From assembly GCF_001956215.1 (NCBI RefSeq), contig NZ_MRTQ01000012.1:1-64000 (forward strand): a stretch of 64,000 bases of DNA. Direction: 5' to 3'. The notes under the pieces were generated by a model. The model was not told the DNA's origin and did no database searches. It saw only the letters and a list, made by a program, of their open reading frames with translations. Numbering within the stretch: position 1 is the first letter of the stretch; each line of letters opens with the position of its first letter. This document shows positions 8,794-17,401 of this stretch, piece by piece. A program made the position numbers and the translations under genes. Source of the stretch: Paenibacillus sp. FSL R5-0490. GTDB taxonomy: Bacteria; Bacillota; Bacilli; Bacillales; Cytobacillaceae.

Positions 8794-8884
8794 TTTATCG
8801 CTGTCTAACGGGCAGTAAGACCCGAATGGTTCAACTAACAATCAGTGGGGATAAAGCCCTCCACTGATTGAAGTTTCACTTTAT
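8794..8884 (-). repeat. Family A dispersed repeat copy A2, short form
   Basis: Read on the minus strand it starts ATAAAGTGAAACTTC, has the first hairpin (CAATCAGTGG with CCACTGATTG), then GTTAGTTGAACCA, and jumps directly to the last arm GGTCTTACTGCCCGTTAGAC. The 5' arm and loop of the second hairpin are missing. The yuiA stop codon TAA lies inside the first bases of the element. Confidence 0.85.
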
Positions 8885-9006
8885 TCCTTTTTCTTTCCTG
8901 TTCCTCCGCAGCAGCTGCAGGTTTCAGATCCGCCTAATAGTAATTGAAAATACCCTTTACCGGAACAATACATGCACTCTTTGTTTTCATATTTCTTAGC
9001 TGTCAT
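8881..9006 (-). CDS. yuiA: Small CxxCxGxG zinc-finger-like protein YuiA
   Basis: The 41-aa protein contains two DnaJ-type CxxCxGxG motifs, CMYCSGKGYF and CSCCGGTGK, which could bind one zinc ion. It matches the small B. subtilis YuiA, of unknown function. I chose the ATG at 9006 because GGAG lies nine bases upstream; the ATG three codons earlier abuts the ribosome site. The stop codon TAA falls inside the 5' edge of a family A repeat, so the last transcribed part is repeat sequence. Confidence 0.82.
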   Translation of the reverse strand: MTAKKYENKECMYCSGKGYFQLLLGGSETCSCCGGTGKKKE

Positions 9007-9167
9007 TTCATTCATCTCCTTTTGAATTTTCGTAACTGAATTTTCTGATAATATACCAAGGATTTGAATAAATGAAAAGCTCCATATTTCATGAAAAACT
9101 ATCGTTGGAAACGCATACAAGCATTATTTACTTCTGATTTCTCGTTCTTCCTTTAAATTTCAGAAAA

Positions 9168-9659
9168 TTATAAAAATAACTTATAAGCTGTATAGCCGAA
9201 AGTATCCCCGGGATTAATGCCGTTAATTAAAGGTTTGATGGACGAATCCGAAGTATCCAATATGTATTTTAAAAGAACTGATGCATTCGGGTCATTTGCA
9301 AGTTCTTTCGGATTGCGATACTGCACATCGAAAAGTTCACTTTCCTGAACTTTTAATGATTGTTCAGGATCAGCTTCAAGCAAAAACAAAATCATATTAT
9401 CACTGACTTCTCCTTTTATGACACCTGTACGCAATCCAAGCAGACCTTTCACTGTACATTTTACTCCGGTTTCCTCTTCTACTTCCCGGACTGCAGCTTC
9501 ATCAGCCGTTTCGCCTGGTTCCACAAACCCTGCGGGCAGAGACCATTTGCCTTTAAGGCCCCCGTATTTCTTTTTAACAACAAGCCAATTTCCTTCAGGA
9601 GAAATAACAAGCCCGGAAACAGCTAGCCACACTTTTCCTCTTTTATGTTCGACTCCCAT
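9168..9659 (-). CDS. Nudix hydrolase
   Basis: The 163-aa protein has a complete Nudix box, beginning [20 protein letters not shown] around residues 43-65, including the REVEEE metal-binding glutamates. Nudix enzymes cleave nucleoside diphosphates linked to another group; the substrate here cannot be read from sequence. The N-terminal strand [21 protein letters not shown] is typical. The ATG follows AAGGGGG. It lies between yumB and yuiA in the same direction, with no terminator before yuiA, so the two may be cotranscribed. Confidence 0.87.
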   Translation of the reverse strand: MGVEHKRGKVWLAVSGLVISPEGNWLVVKKKYGGLKGKWSLPAGFVEPGETADEAAVREVEEETGVKCTVKGLLGLRTGVIKGEVSDNMILFLLEADPEQSLKVQESELFDVQYRNPKELANDPNASVLLKYILDTSDSSIKPLINGINPGDTFGYTAYKLFL

Positions 9660-9705
9660 CCAAAAACCCCCTTTTACGTCATTCTATCACGAAGAAATCA
9701 CCATT

Positions 9706-9738
9706 AAAAAAAGGGACAGACTTTAGAGTCCATCCCCA
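9706..9738 (-). terminator. Terminator after yumB
   Basis: GGGATGGAC and GTCTGTCCC pair (with two G:T pairs) on the minus strand and are followed by seven T. Confidence 0.72.
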
Positions 9739-9760
9739 TCTATAAATGATAGCTGATTGA

Positions 9761-10978
9761 TTAAAGAACGTTGAATTTACCCTTTTTCAATACAAGAGAC
9801 GGTCCGCCAACCATGTAAAGAGCACGGTTATCGATCATCTTCTTCATAAATGAAGCCTTAGTACCAACCATTTTCTTGCCGAATGCCACACCGATGGCAT
9901 CATGTTCGCCCAGTGAACATACAGTACCTTTAATATCCGGTGTAAACGTTTCAAGATCAGTTTTATTACGGATTAAAGCTGTGATGTTTCTTGCACATAC
10001 TTCACCCTGCTGCATAGCAATTTGTGCAGTAGGAGGGTATGGACGGTTAATTTCTTCATTGATGATTAATGAGCAGTCTCCGATGATAAACAAATTATCA
10101 TGGCCAGGAGCGCGCAAATCAGGCTGAACTTTTACACGGCCGCGCATTGCTTCAATGCCGGATTTTTCAATAATAGAATTTCCGCGTACACCTGCAGCCC
10201 AGACAACTGTTGCAGCTTTGATTTCTTCTACTTCATCTTCGCCCTTGCCAACGATGATCCCTTCAGGAGTAGCTTCTTTAATAGCTGTTCCGATCATGAA
10301 TTGTACGCCTTTTTTCTCCAAGTGGGATACAGCGTAATTAACAAGTTCCGGATCAAAGCCTGGAAGAACCATTGGAGCAGCTTCCACACAAATGATTTTC
10401 ACTTTATGGTAGTCCACATCGTATTCTTTGCAAAGCTCAGGAACACGGTTTGCCAACTCTCCAAGGAATTCAATGCCAGTGAAGCCTGCGCCGCCGACAA
10501 CAATTGTCAGGCGCTCATCTTTTTTCTCGGCTTCTGTATTATAAGTAGCAAATTGATATTCGATGTGCTCGCGGATTTGACGTGCAGCATTGACATTGAC
10601 AATCGAAAATGCATGTTCCTTAAGTCCTTTGATACCGAATGTCTCCGGCTCGGCTCCAAGTGAAACAACCAGATAATCATAGTCAATTTCGCCGTTTTCC
10701 AAAATGACTTTCTTTTCTTCTGCTTTAATTTCAAGAGCAGTGCCCTGAACGAATTCAACTTTGTTGCGATCAATAACATCTTTTATATCATAGCGTACAC
10801 GATCATGATGAAGTGTTCCGGCTGATGCCTCGTGCAGCCATGTTGTTTCATAATGGTAGTCATTCTTGTTCACTAAAACGATTTCCGCTTCGTTTGTTCC
10901 TACAGATTTCTGCAAACGGGTTGCAACCATCAAACCGCCGTAGCCTCCACCGAGGATTACAATCTTTGGCTTTCTCAA
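9761..10978 (-). CDS. yumB: Type II NADH dehydrogenase-like oxidoreductase YumB
   Basis: The 405-aa flavoprotein transfers electrons from NADH to quinone at the inner membrane face (NDH-2 family). It has the FAD-binding GGGYGGL near the N-terminus, the NAD-binding [15 protein letters not shown] near residue 165, FIIGDCSLI near the second FAD contact, and the quinone-side [11 protein letters not shown]. The best start is TTG at 10978 ([10 protein letters not shown] follows), 11 bases after AAAGGTGG; longer readings start inside the ribosome site. A Rex-like palindrome lies upstream. It is divergent from yumC, and another family member, yutJ, lies 4 kb away. Confidence 0.9.
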   Translation of the reverse strand: MRKPKIVILGGGYGGLMVATRLQKSVGTNEAEIVLVNKNDYHYETTWLHEASAGTLHHDRVRYDIKDVIDRNKVEFVQGTALEIKAEEKKVILENGEIDYDYLVVSLGAEPETFGIKGLKEHAFSIVNVNAARQIREHIEYQFATYNTEAEKKDERLTIVVGGAGFTGIEFLGELANRVPELCKEYDVDYHKVKIICVEAAPMVLPGFDPELVNYAVSHLEKKGVQFMIGTAIKEATPEGIIVGKGEDEVEEIKAATVVWAAGVRGNSIIEKSGIEAMRGRVKVQPDLRAPGHDNLFIIGDCSLIINEEINRPYPPTAQIAMQQGEVCARNITALIRNKTDLETFTPDIKGTVCSLGEHDAIGVAFGKKMVGTKASFMKKMIDNRALYMVGGPSLVLKKGKFNVL

Positions 10979-11360
10979 GTGTATCACTTCCACCTTTTTT
11001 AAGTATTTTCTAATGTTTTCTTATCTTCCACTGCTTTATATTTTTTATAGCCAAAAACATAAAAAAACTTTGTGATTTTATTCACGAACTAGTTCAAAAA
11101 AACTCGAAAAAATTGTCATAAAATATTAACATTATTCCTCCATTAATCTTATTCTACTTCATATAGTTTTTCAACCCTAAAAAAATAGACGAAAAACTTA
11201 AAAATTTTAGGAAAAATTTAAAAAATATACGTGTTTTTATTTCATGTATTCTACTTGAAATCTTCCAATTATTCATAATATTTACCTCCATTCGTGAGGT
11301 TTTAAACGATTTATGTTAAAATAAAGAGTGGAATTTCAATACATACGTGGGGGGATATGC
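10979..11360. other. AT-rich divergent control region of yumB and yumC
   Basis: This 382-base stretch has no gene. It is very AT-rich and holds the promoters of both divergent genes. The clear element is a Rex-like palindrome at 11070-11087. Near yumC, TAAAAT at about 11316-11321 is a possible -10, but no good -35 is visible. Confidence 0.6.
11070..11087. promoter_or_regulatory. Rex-like operator upstream of yumB
   Basis: TTGTGATTTTATTCACGA matches the Rex consensus (TTGTGAA, four bases, TTCACAA) with one mismatch in the outer palindromic arms. Rex is the NADH-sensing repressor of ndh in Bacillus. Placement upstream of an NDH-2 gene fits. Confidence 0.5.
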
Positions 11361-12359
11361 ATGACAGAAGATCAAAAAGTGTATGACATAACCATCATTG
11401 GCGGGGGGCCAACTGGTTTATTCACTGCTTTCTACGGGGGTATGAGACAAGCATCAGTAAAAATTATTGAAAGCTTGCCGCAGCTTGGGGGACAGTTATC
11501 TGCTCTTTATCCTGAAAAATACATATACGATGTTGCCGGCTTCCCGAAAGTCCGCGCCCAGGAACTGATTGATAACCTTAAGGAACAAATGGCTAAATTC
11601 GAGCCTACTGTATCACTTGAGCAATCGGTTGAAAAGTTAGAGAAGCAAGCTGATGGAACATTTAAGCTTACAACTAATAAAGAAGTGCATTATTCAAAAA
11701 CCATCATTATCACTGCTGGCAATGGCGCTTTCCAGCCCCGCCGTCTTGAACTTGAGAGTGCAGTTCAATACGAAGGTAAAAACCTTCATTACTTTATTGA
11801 TGATTTAAATCAATTCGCCGGCAAAAAAGTAGTTGTTTTCGGTGGAGGGGATTCAGCAGTGGACTGGGCATTAATGCTTGAGCCTATCGCTGAGAAAGTG
11901 ACGATTGTTCATCGCCGCGATAAATTCCGCGCACATGAGCACAGTGTAGAAAATTTACAGAACTCTAAAGTTGAAATTAAAACACCTTATGTTCCTGCTG
12001 AGCTTATTGGTGACAGCGAAGGAATCAGCCAAGTCGTACTTGAAGGTGTGACTTCAAAGGAAAAAGAGGTTTTTGATGTTGATGCTGTGATCGTTAACTA
12101 CGGATTCGTTTCCTCACTTGGCCCAATTAAGGAATGGGGTCTTGATATCGAAAAGAACTCCATCGTTGTTAACTCCAGAATGGAAACAAATATCGAAGGC
12201 ATTTATGCGGCCGGCGATATCTGCACATACGATGGGAAGGTCAAGCTTATTGCCTGCGGTTTCGGTGAAGCGCCAACTGCCGTCAATCATGCAAAATCCT
12301 ACATTGATCCAAAAGCGAAAGTACAGCCAATGCACAGTTCTTCCATGTTTGGCAAATAA
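11361..12359 (+). CDS. yumC: Ferredoxin/flavodoxin-NADP+ reductase, thioredoxin-reductase type (YumC)
   Basis: This 332-aa enzyme moves electrons between NADPH and ferredoxin or flavodoxin. It has the thioredoxin-reductase-like fold without the CxxC redox pair, as expected for this class. Features are the FAD motif [10 protein letters not shown] (about residue 13), [20 protein letters not shown], the NADP motif [13 protein letters not shown] (about residue 155), [10 protein letters not shown] for NADPH phosphate contact, and [13 protein letters not shown] at 11361 follows GGGGGG; eleven upstream in-frame codons are excluded. It stands alone with a strong terminator. Confidence 0.93.
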   Translation: MTEDQKVYDITIIGGGPTGLFTAFYGGMRQASVKIIESLPQLGGQLSALYPEKYIYDVAGFPKVRAQELIDNLKEQMAKFEPTVSLEQSVEKLEKQADGTFKLTTNKEVHYSKTIIITAGNGAFQPRRLELESAVQYEGKNLHYFIDDLNQFAGKKVVVFGGGDSAVDWALMLEPIAEKVTIVHRRDKFRAHEHSVENLQNSKVEIKTPYVPAELIGDSEGISQVVLEGVTSKEKEVFDVDAVIVNYGFVSSLGPIKEWGLDIEKNSIVVNSRMETNIEGIYAAGDICTYDGKVKLIACGFGEAPTAVNHAKSYIDPKAKVQPMHSSSMFGK

Positions 12360-12367
12360 GATAAGAT

Positions 12368-12397
12368 AAGGACGGCCCGTTCGGGACCGTCCTTTTT
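12368..12397. terminator. Terminator between yumC and yutM
   Basis: AAGGACGG and CCGTCCTT flank an 11-base loop containing CCCGTTCGGG, followed by T6 on the plus strand. Confidence 0.85.
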
Positions 12398-12414
12398 TGA
12401 TGAGCTATGTTATT

Positions 12415-12777
12415 TTAGCACTCTTCCGGTGTACCTGTATTTGCAGCGGTACGGAAAGAGGATCCGCAGCCGCAGTTTGCAATGGCATTGGGATTGTCGA
12501 TTGTGAATCCGCCGCCCATCATGGATTGTTTATAATCAATTTTTGTGCCATTTAAGATAGGTGCATCTTCCTTGCTGACAAGAACCTGAATTCCATAGTG
12601 CTCGGACTGGATATCACCTTCCTCGGGTTCGTGTGCAAACCCCATTCCATAGGAAAGCCCGCTGCATCCGCCTCCTTTGACGGCTACACGCAAGAATGCA
12701 TCTTCTTCCTCATTTTGTTTCATCATTTCTTTTATATGCAAAGCTGCTGCTTCAGTTATATCCACAACTTTTTCCAT
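12415..12777 (-). CDS. yutM: A-type Fe-S carrier YutM (HesB/IscA/ErpA family)
   Basis: The 120-aa protein belongs to the A-type carrier family, which delivers or repairs Fe-S clusters in client proteins. The three conserved cysteines are present: VKGGGCSGLSYGM near residue 37 and CGCGSSF near the C-terminus. A PEEC tail adds a fourth cysteine. The ATG at 12777 lies after AGGAGG, so the six upstream codons are not used. It is convergent with yumC. Clients probably include LipA and other Fe-S enzymes encoded in this window. Confidence 0.9.
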   Translation of the reverse strand: MEKVVDITEAAALHIKEMMKQNEEEDAFLRVAVKGGGCSGLSYGMGFAHEPEEGDIQSEHYGIQVLVSKEDAPILNGTKIDYKQSMMGGGFTIDNPNAIANCGCGSSFRTAANTGTPEEC

Positions 12778-12970
12778 GTTATTCCCTCCTGTCATGTAAG
12801 GATACTTCTATAAACATAGTATATACAGTAAAAGGTATGTGCTCAACTTAAGAGGCTTTTACTTTTTCTGATTTTTTTCTGACACAGGCGAAATAATAGT
12901 TCTTTATGCTCATAAAGCACAGCGATAATGGTATAATAGTCTTAATCATTATCCCCGGAGGTGTCATTCT

Positions 12971-13666
12971 ATGCAGCAATTAACGCCTGCTTATGATAAA
13001 AAATGCGAATGCAGAGTCTGCAGACAGAGTTTCACCACTAAAAAACTCCGCTCCAGATTTGTAAAAGCAGCTGATTATGACAGTGATTTCTGCCCTAACT
13101 ATTCTGATGAAACCATGAACCCTCTTATATATCATATTCATACCTGCCCGCATTGCGGCTACTCAGAATCAGAAGATTTTTCTCCTTATTTCCCGCCGGG
13201 AGCCCTTGATTTGATCCATTCTAAAGTTATGAATGCCTGGACTCCCCAGGATTATGGCCAGGATCGTTCCATCATTGATGCTGTAAACACCTATAAGCTG
13301 GCTTTATATTGCGGAACTTTAAAAAGGGAGAAGCATATTATTATGGCTGGTTTACTTGTCAGACTTGCCTGGCTTTTCCGGAGTATGAAGAATGCTGATC
13401 AGGAACATCGCTTTTTGAAACTTGCTCTAAAGGAATACTTGGAGTCTTATATGTCTGATGATTTTAAAGGATCATCTATTTCAGAAACGAGAATCTTTTA
13501 TCTGATCGGGGAGTTATCCCGAAGGACACATCAGCCGGAACAGGCTGTTAAATATTTTTCAAAAGTTATTGAACTGCAAAGCCGCTCCACTGAGCCAAAA
13601 TTAATAGAAATGGCAAGAGAACGCTGGTATGAAATGAGACAGGAACAAAAAACTGCCGCAAATTAA
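12971..13666 (+). CDS. DUF2225-family Cys-rich protein
   Basis: The 231-aa protein has an N-terminal zinc-binding region with CECRVC (about residues 13-18), a single cysteine in DFCPNY and CPHCGYSE near residue 59, then an all-helical C-terminal half that looks TPR-like (LVRLAWLFRSMKNADQEHRFLKL... and EQAVKYFSKVIELQ). Function is unknown for DUF2225. The ATG follows GGAGGTG. A TATAAT sits about 40 bases upstream of the start. It converges with yuzB at a shared hairpin. Confidence 0.8.
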   Translation: MQQLTPAYDKKCECRVCRQSFTTKKLRSRFVKAADYDSDFCPNYSDETMNPLIYHIHTCPHCGYSESEDFSPYFPPGALDLIHSKVMNAWTPQDYGQDRSIIDAVNTYKLALYCGTLKREKHIIMAGLLVRLAWLFRSMKNADQEHRFLKLALKEYLESYMSDDFKGSSISETRIFYLIGELSRRTHQPEQAVKYFSKVIELQSRSTEPKLIEMARERWYEMRQEQKTAAN

Positions 13667-13671
13667 GGAAT

Positions 13672-13706
13672 AAGAAAAGGAGCGAAATTTTATCGCTCCT
13701 TTTCTA
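13672..13706. terminator. Bidirectional terminator
   Basis: AGAAAAGGAGCGA and TCGCTCCTTTTCT form a perfect 13-bp stem between convergent genes. Confidence 0.85.
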
Positions 13707-13708
13707 TA

Positions 13709-13948
13709 TTAAAACATCGGATTTTCATCCAGATATTGATATATATTTTCAACCAGTTCATCTGGTGTTTCTCCAGTTACTACTTCTCCGTTCACAAGCG
13801 CAAAAAGAGTGCTTGCACATTTGCCGCAATACCCAAGACAGCCATATTCGATGACATCCAGATCATAATCCTTTTCCAGCTGTTCAAGCGCTTTTTGAGA
13901 GCCGCTGGCCAAATTGCTGATGCAAAATTCGATGATTGGCTTAATCAC
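13709..13948 (-). CDS. yuzB: DUF1450 protein YuzB
   Basis: This 79-aa protein matches YuzB (UPF0349/DUF1450). It has FCISN near the N-terminus and [20 protein letters not shown] in the middle, a cysteine arrangement like [2Fe-2S] thioredoxin-like ferredoxins, though metal binding is not established for YuzB. I prefer the GTG at 13948 (IKPIIEFC follows): it lies at a normal distance from GAGGTG and gives the family length, whereas the upstream GTG at 13957 is part of that ribosome site. Confidence 0.83.
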   Translation of the reverse strand: MIKPIIEFCISNLASGSQKALEQLEKDYDLDVIEYGCLGYCGKCASTLFALVNGEVVTGETPDELVENIYQYLDENPMF

Positions 13949-14084
13949 ATCTTTCACCTCTCTACCCTGTTAATGCTACCTTTTTTACCCGAATTCTGCA
14001 AGAAAGTGATTTCATTAATATTCTTTTAAGTATGCATAATTACCACTTCATGTCGTTTATTGTCAAGTTTCCTGCTGATTTGTG

Positions 14085-14113
14085 TTGTGATTTTGTCACA
14101 ATTTCGTTATACT
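14085..14113 (+). promoter_or_regulatory. yutJ promoter overlapped by a Rex-like palindrome
   Basis: TTGTGA (14085-14090) can serve as -35, with a 17-base spacer and TATACT (14108-14113) as -10. The palindrome TTGTGA, five bases, TCACAA (14085-14101) covers the -35. The spacing is one base shorter than the standard Rex site. Confidence 0.5.
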
Positions 14114-14225
14114 TTTTATGGGTTTGAGGTTAATAATATCATTTATTTATTTTTTAAAGATAACTATAAACGTTTATTTAGGTTCGGTAACAGCAATCAG
14201 TACGGACATAAAGGGGAAATATACT

Positions 14226-15293
14226 ATGAAAAATCTTGTGATACTTGGCGGAGGCTATGGCGGTATGAGGGCGCTTGCCCGACTTTTGCCTAACCAGCTT
14301 CCCGATGATGTCTCTATTACACTAATAGATCGTGTGCCTTATCATTGTTTAAAGACTGAATATTACGCTCTAGCTGCCGGTACCATTTCAGACCAGCATG
14401 TGCGTGTATCCTTTCCTGAACACCAAAGATTGACCATCAAATACGGTGAAGTGACAAAAATCAGCATTGAGGAAAACAAGGTATATCTTCAGGACGAAGA
14501 GCCTGTTTCATATGATGATATAATAATTGGGCTTGGATGTGAAGATAAGTATCATAATGTTCCAGGAGCCGACATTCACACATATAGCATCCAGACAATT
14601 GAAAAATCCCGAAGAACATATCAAGCTTTAAATAATCTATCACCAGGCTCTGTTGTTGGTATTGTCGGTGCCGGATTAAGCGGAGTGGAACTGGCTTCAG
14701 AATTAAATGAAAGCCGTCCGGATTTGAAAGTCAAATTATTTGATAGAGGGAAGCATATTCTGTCAGCCTTCTCTGAAAGATTAAGCACGTACGTAGAAAA
14801 TTGGTTCTTAGAGCATAATGTTGAAATCATTAACCAATCGAATATCACAAAAGTAGAAGAAAAAACACTTTATAATCATGACGAAGCCATCCACTGTGAC
14901 GCCATCGTATGGACCGCCGGCATCCAGCCGACCAAAGTGGTTCGGGATATGAATGTGGAAAAGGACCCGCAAGGACGGGTAGTCTTAACCAAGCATCACA
15001 ATATCCCCGGGAATGAACATGTCTATGTGGTAGGGGATTGTGCAAGCCTTCCGCATGCACCAAGTGCACAGCTTGCAGAAGGGCAGGCAGAGCAAATCGT
15101 TCAAATTCTATTGAAACGCTGGAAAGGCGAGGAGCTTCCTGAAACATTGCCAGTTATCAAGCTTAAAGGAGTACTTGGATCACTGGGCAAAAAACACGGT
15201 TTCGGTCTGGTTGCAGAACGCCCTATCACAGGCCGCGTCGCCCGCCTGCTGAAATCCGGAATACTATGGATGTATAAATATCATAATGGATAA
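14226..15293 (+). CDS. yutJ: NADH dehydrogenase-like protein YutJ
   Basis: The 355-aa flavoprotein is a second member of the NDH-2-like family in this window. It has the N-terminal FAD motif ILGGGYGGM, the NAD-binding IVGAGLSGVELASEL near residue 145, VWTAGIQPTK, and VYVVGDCASLPHAPSAQLAEGQ. It is shorter than YumB and lacks the long C-terminal membrane-anchoring segment, so membrane association and true quinone reduction are uncertain. The ATG at 14226 follows AAAGGGG. The predicted promoter leaves about a 105-base leader. It ends at a bidirectional terminator shared with yuzD. Confidence 0.87.
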   Translation: MKNLVILGGGYGGMRALARLLPNQLPDDVSITLIDRVPYHCLKTEYYALAAGTISDQHVRVSFPEHQRLTIKYGEVTKISIEENKVYLQDEEPVSYDDIIIGLGCEDKYHNVPGADIHTYSIQTIEKSRRTYQALNNLSPGSVVGIVGAGLSGVELASELNESRPDLKVKLFDRGKHILSAFSERLSTYVENWFLEHNVEIINQSNITKVEEKTLYNHDEAIHCDAIVWTAGIQPTKVVRDMNVEKDPQGRVVLTKHHNIPGNEHVYVVGDCASLPHAPSAQLAEGQAEQIVQILLKRWKGEELPETLPVIKLKGVLGSLGKKHGFGLVAERPITGRVARLLKSGILWMYKYHNG

Positions 15294-15327
15294 AAAAATG
15301 AGCATCTGATCGATGCTCATTTTTTAT
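15292..15327. terminator. Bidirectional terminator between yutJ and yuzD
   Basis: AAAAAATGAGCATC, TGAT loop and its complement form a long stem with A and T tracts on either side. Confidence 0.87.
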
Positions 15328-15650
15328 TAAACTGCCTGGTATCCGTACTTTTCCATTTCCGCATAGATCGTTTTTAATTTCGGATTGCCTTCACCGACAA
15401 TTTCATCCTCTATCAGGACAACCGGATAAAACATATCTTCCTCTATCACTCTTTGTGCGAACTCTTTTTTGTCCTCTTCTTCGGGTGGATTATGAATGTC
15501 AACGTACACGATTTTAAAAGGCTGATTGGCAAATTTCCGGGCTAGTGCTGCTTCGAGCCATTCATAAGTTTCCTTGGATGACGGCAAGTTCACACAGCTT
15601 GGACAAAGCTGCTCCGCCCCATAAACAGTGATTTCAATCTCTTTTTTCAC
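15327..15650 (-). CDS. yuzD: Thioredoxin-fold DUF1462 protein YuzD
   Basis: The 107-aa protein matches YuzD. It has a thioredoxin-like start, ITVYGAEQLCPSCVNLPSSKE, with a CxxC pair at residues 16 and 19, and FYPVVLIEDEIVGEGNP, where the cis-proline-like turn would be. No enzymatic role is established. The start is GTG, placed after GGGGAGAG. It is divergent from yutI, an Fe-S scaffold-like gene, and neighbours several redox genes, which hints at thiol or Fe-S chemistry without proving it. Confidence 0.83.
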   Translation of the reverse strand: MKKEIEITVYGAEQLCPSCVNLPSSKETYEWLEAALARKFANQPFKIVYVDIHNPPEEEDKKEFAQRVIEEDMFYPVVLIEDEIVGEGNPKLKTIYAEMEKYGYQAV

Positions 15651-15716
15651 TCTTCTCTCCCCCTATGCAAAACTTCTTCTTCCCTCCATTTTACAACATT
15701 AACAATGATCAGCCTA

Positions 15717-16090
15717 ATAAAGTGAAACTTCAATCAGTGGGGGGTACTTTTCCCCTGCTGGTTGTTAGTTGTGGCCCACAGGACAAGGAAGGCTTCGGCA
15801 GCATGAGCATCGCACGACCGAAAGCGGCAGCTTTTGGGAGGATGTGGCGTTCTTAGTCTTTGTCCTTCTTTCGGGCCTTTACATTATAAAGCGAGGCGAC
15901 TTGCCCAGGGGTGACAAGCATAAGACTAGCAGATGGCGGGAAGTGATTTTCTTCCCATCAGCTGATTGGCTTATGACCTCGAGCCCCTAGGAGCCGCAGC
16001 TAGATTGGGCAGTTTGACCCCCATTTATCCTCTCTTGATTCCTCTGAACCTTGAAGGGGGGATCTTACTGCCCGTTAGACTGCGATAAAA
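15717..16090 (+). repeat. Family A dispersed repeat copy A3, interrupted by family B modules
   Basis: The copy starts ATAAAGTGAAACTTCAATCA and ends GACTGCGATAAAA. Between GTTAGTTG (about 15766) and TTGGGCAGTTTGACC (about 16014) it carries some 240 bases absent from the uninterrupted copies A4 and A5: a module around CCACAGGACAAGGAAGGC, then the family B hairpin from AAGCGAGGCGACTTGCCC (15891) to GCCGCAGCTAGA (16013). This repeat accounts for most of the gene-free interval 15651-16182. Confidence 0.85.
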
Positions 16091-16182
16091 ATATTCTCCT
16101 AATGAGTGGAAATTGCGTTCTTGGAATAGATTTTTAAGACTGATTTGATTATAATAAATGTATGGAAAGGAGTCGATTTCAC

Positions 16183-16422
16183 ATGGCAGAACAAACAACT
16201 ATGACTGAACAAGTTCAGGAAGTATTAGATAAATTGCGTCCATTCCTTCTTCGCGATGGCGGGGACTGTGAATTGGTGGATGTTGAAGATGGCATCGTTA
16301 AATTGCGCCTTCTTGGTGCATGCGGAAGCTGCCCAAGTTCAACGATTACGTTGAAAGCCGGTATTGAGCGCGCTCTTTTGGAAGAAGTACCTGGTGTAGT
16401 CGAAGTAGAACAAGTATTTTAA
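16183..16422 (+). CDS. yutI: NifU-like Fe-S scaffold/carrier YutI
   Basis: The 79-aa protein is a stand-alone NifU C-terminal (Nfu) domain with the cluster-binding [16 protein letters not shown]; the cysteines are residues 47 and 50. Such proteins receive and pass on [4Fe-4S] clusters. I start it at the ATG at 16183 after AAAGGAG; the seven upstream in-frame codons lie before or within the ribosome site. It is monocistronic with its own terminator. A composite repeat (A3) ends about 90 bases upstream. Confidence 0.9.
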   Translation: MAEQTTMTEQVQEVLDKLRPFLLRDGGDCELVDVEDGIVKLRLLGACGSCPSSTITLKAGIERALLEEVPGVVEVEQVF

Positions 16423-16433
16423 TTTTTCCTTTG

Positions 16434-16469
16434 CAAAAAGCGATGTCTGCATGACATCGCTTTTTTTAT
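16434..16469. terminator. Bidirectional terminator between yutI and thrB
   Basis: AAAAAGCGATGTC, TGCAT loop and GACATCGCTTTTT form a perfect stem at the convergent gene ends. Confidence 0.87.
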
Positions 16470-17401
16470 ATTGTATGGGGGATCTCCAGCTCAGCTAAAC
16501 TTTTTTTTAAAACAGTGCATCCTTCCTGATCAATTTTAAGGGGCAGGATTTCCATGTCCGGGAGCAGCCTCCGAAGCCCTTCTGCCACCGCGGGAGCACA
16601 TCCTGTCTCAGCCAGGCAAAGAACTGCCGGCCCGGCCCCGCTTAAGGCAACTCCAAATGCTCCGAGCCCAGGTGCAGCTTTTTCAATGACTTCCAAATGC
16701 GGAACCATGTACTTTCGGTAAGGATGATGGAATAAGTCTCCGCTCATCATCTTGCCTGCGAGGGTGTAATTCCCGCTGAGCAAGGCTGCTACCATTACAT
16801 TTCCTACTGCTCCGGCCTGGACAGCTTCCCTAAAGGACCATTCTGAAGGCAGAACGCCTCTGGATTCCTTTGTGAGGAGCTCTTCTTTGGGGACTATTGC
16901 TATAATATCAAATTCTATATTTTTAATACTCTGAACGGATACCTCCTCCTCTGACAGGCAGCCAATAACGAGGCCGCCGAGAAGGGAGGCACCTGCATTA
17001 TCAGGATGGCCCTCCATTCGGGAAGACAGCTCCAGCTTCTCGTACTGTGTCAGCTGGAGTCCGCAAAGCGCATCAGCCAATTCGATTCCCGCTACAATGG
17101 CTGCAGCGCTTGACCCAAGTCCCCGTGTGAGAGGGATTTCACTCGAAATGCGGGCTTTGCATCCCGGAAGCTCTCTGCCATATTTCTTCGCGGTATCCAT
17201 TGCAACTTGAAAAATAAAATTGGATTCATCCGAAGGGTAGATGCTTAGCGCCTCTGATAAAGGAATCATTTCAAACTTGTCTGCCTTCTCTGCTTCAAGC
17301 GTCAAATATAAATTTAAGGCAAGGCCAATCGAGTCGAAGCCTGGCCCGAGATTTGCCGTGCTGCCGGGTACTTTGATGACAACCATTTCACCTTCGTTCA
17401 T
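16466..17401 (-). CDS. thrB: Homoserine kinase ThrB
   Basis: The 311-aa GHMP-family kinase phosphorylates homoserine to O-phosphohomoserine, the substrate of ThrC. The N-terminal [16 protein letters not shown], the ATP-binding [16 protein letters not shown] near residue 90, and the C-terminal [12 protein letters not shown] are all present. The start ATG overlaps the thrC stop (ATGA), which indicates translational coupling as the last gene of hom-thrC-thrB. An ATG at codon 6 is an alternative start. Confidence 0.94.
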   Translation of the reverse strand: MNEGEMVVIKVPGSTANLGPGFDSIGLALNLYLTLEAEKADKFEMIPLSEALSIYPSDESNFIFQVAMDTAKKYGRELPGCKARISSEIPLTRGLGSSAAAIVAGIELADALCGLQLTQYEKLELSSRMEGHPDNAGASLLGGLVIGCLSEEEVSVQSIKNIEFDIIAIVPKEELLTKESRGVLPSEWSFREAVQAGAVGNVMVAALLSGNYTLAGKMMSGDLFHHPYRKYMVPHLEVIEKAAPGLGAFGVALSGAGPAVLCLAETGCAPAVAEGLRRLLPDMEILPLKIDQEGCTVLKKSLAELEIPHTI

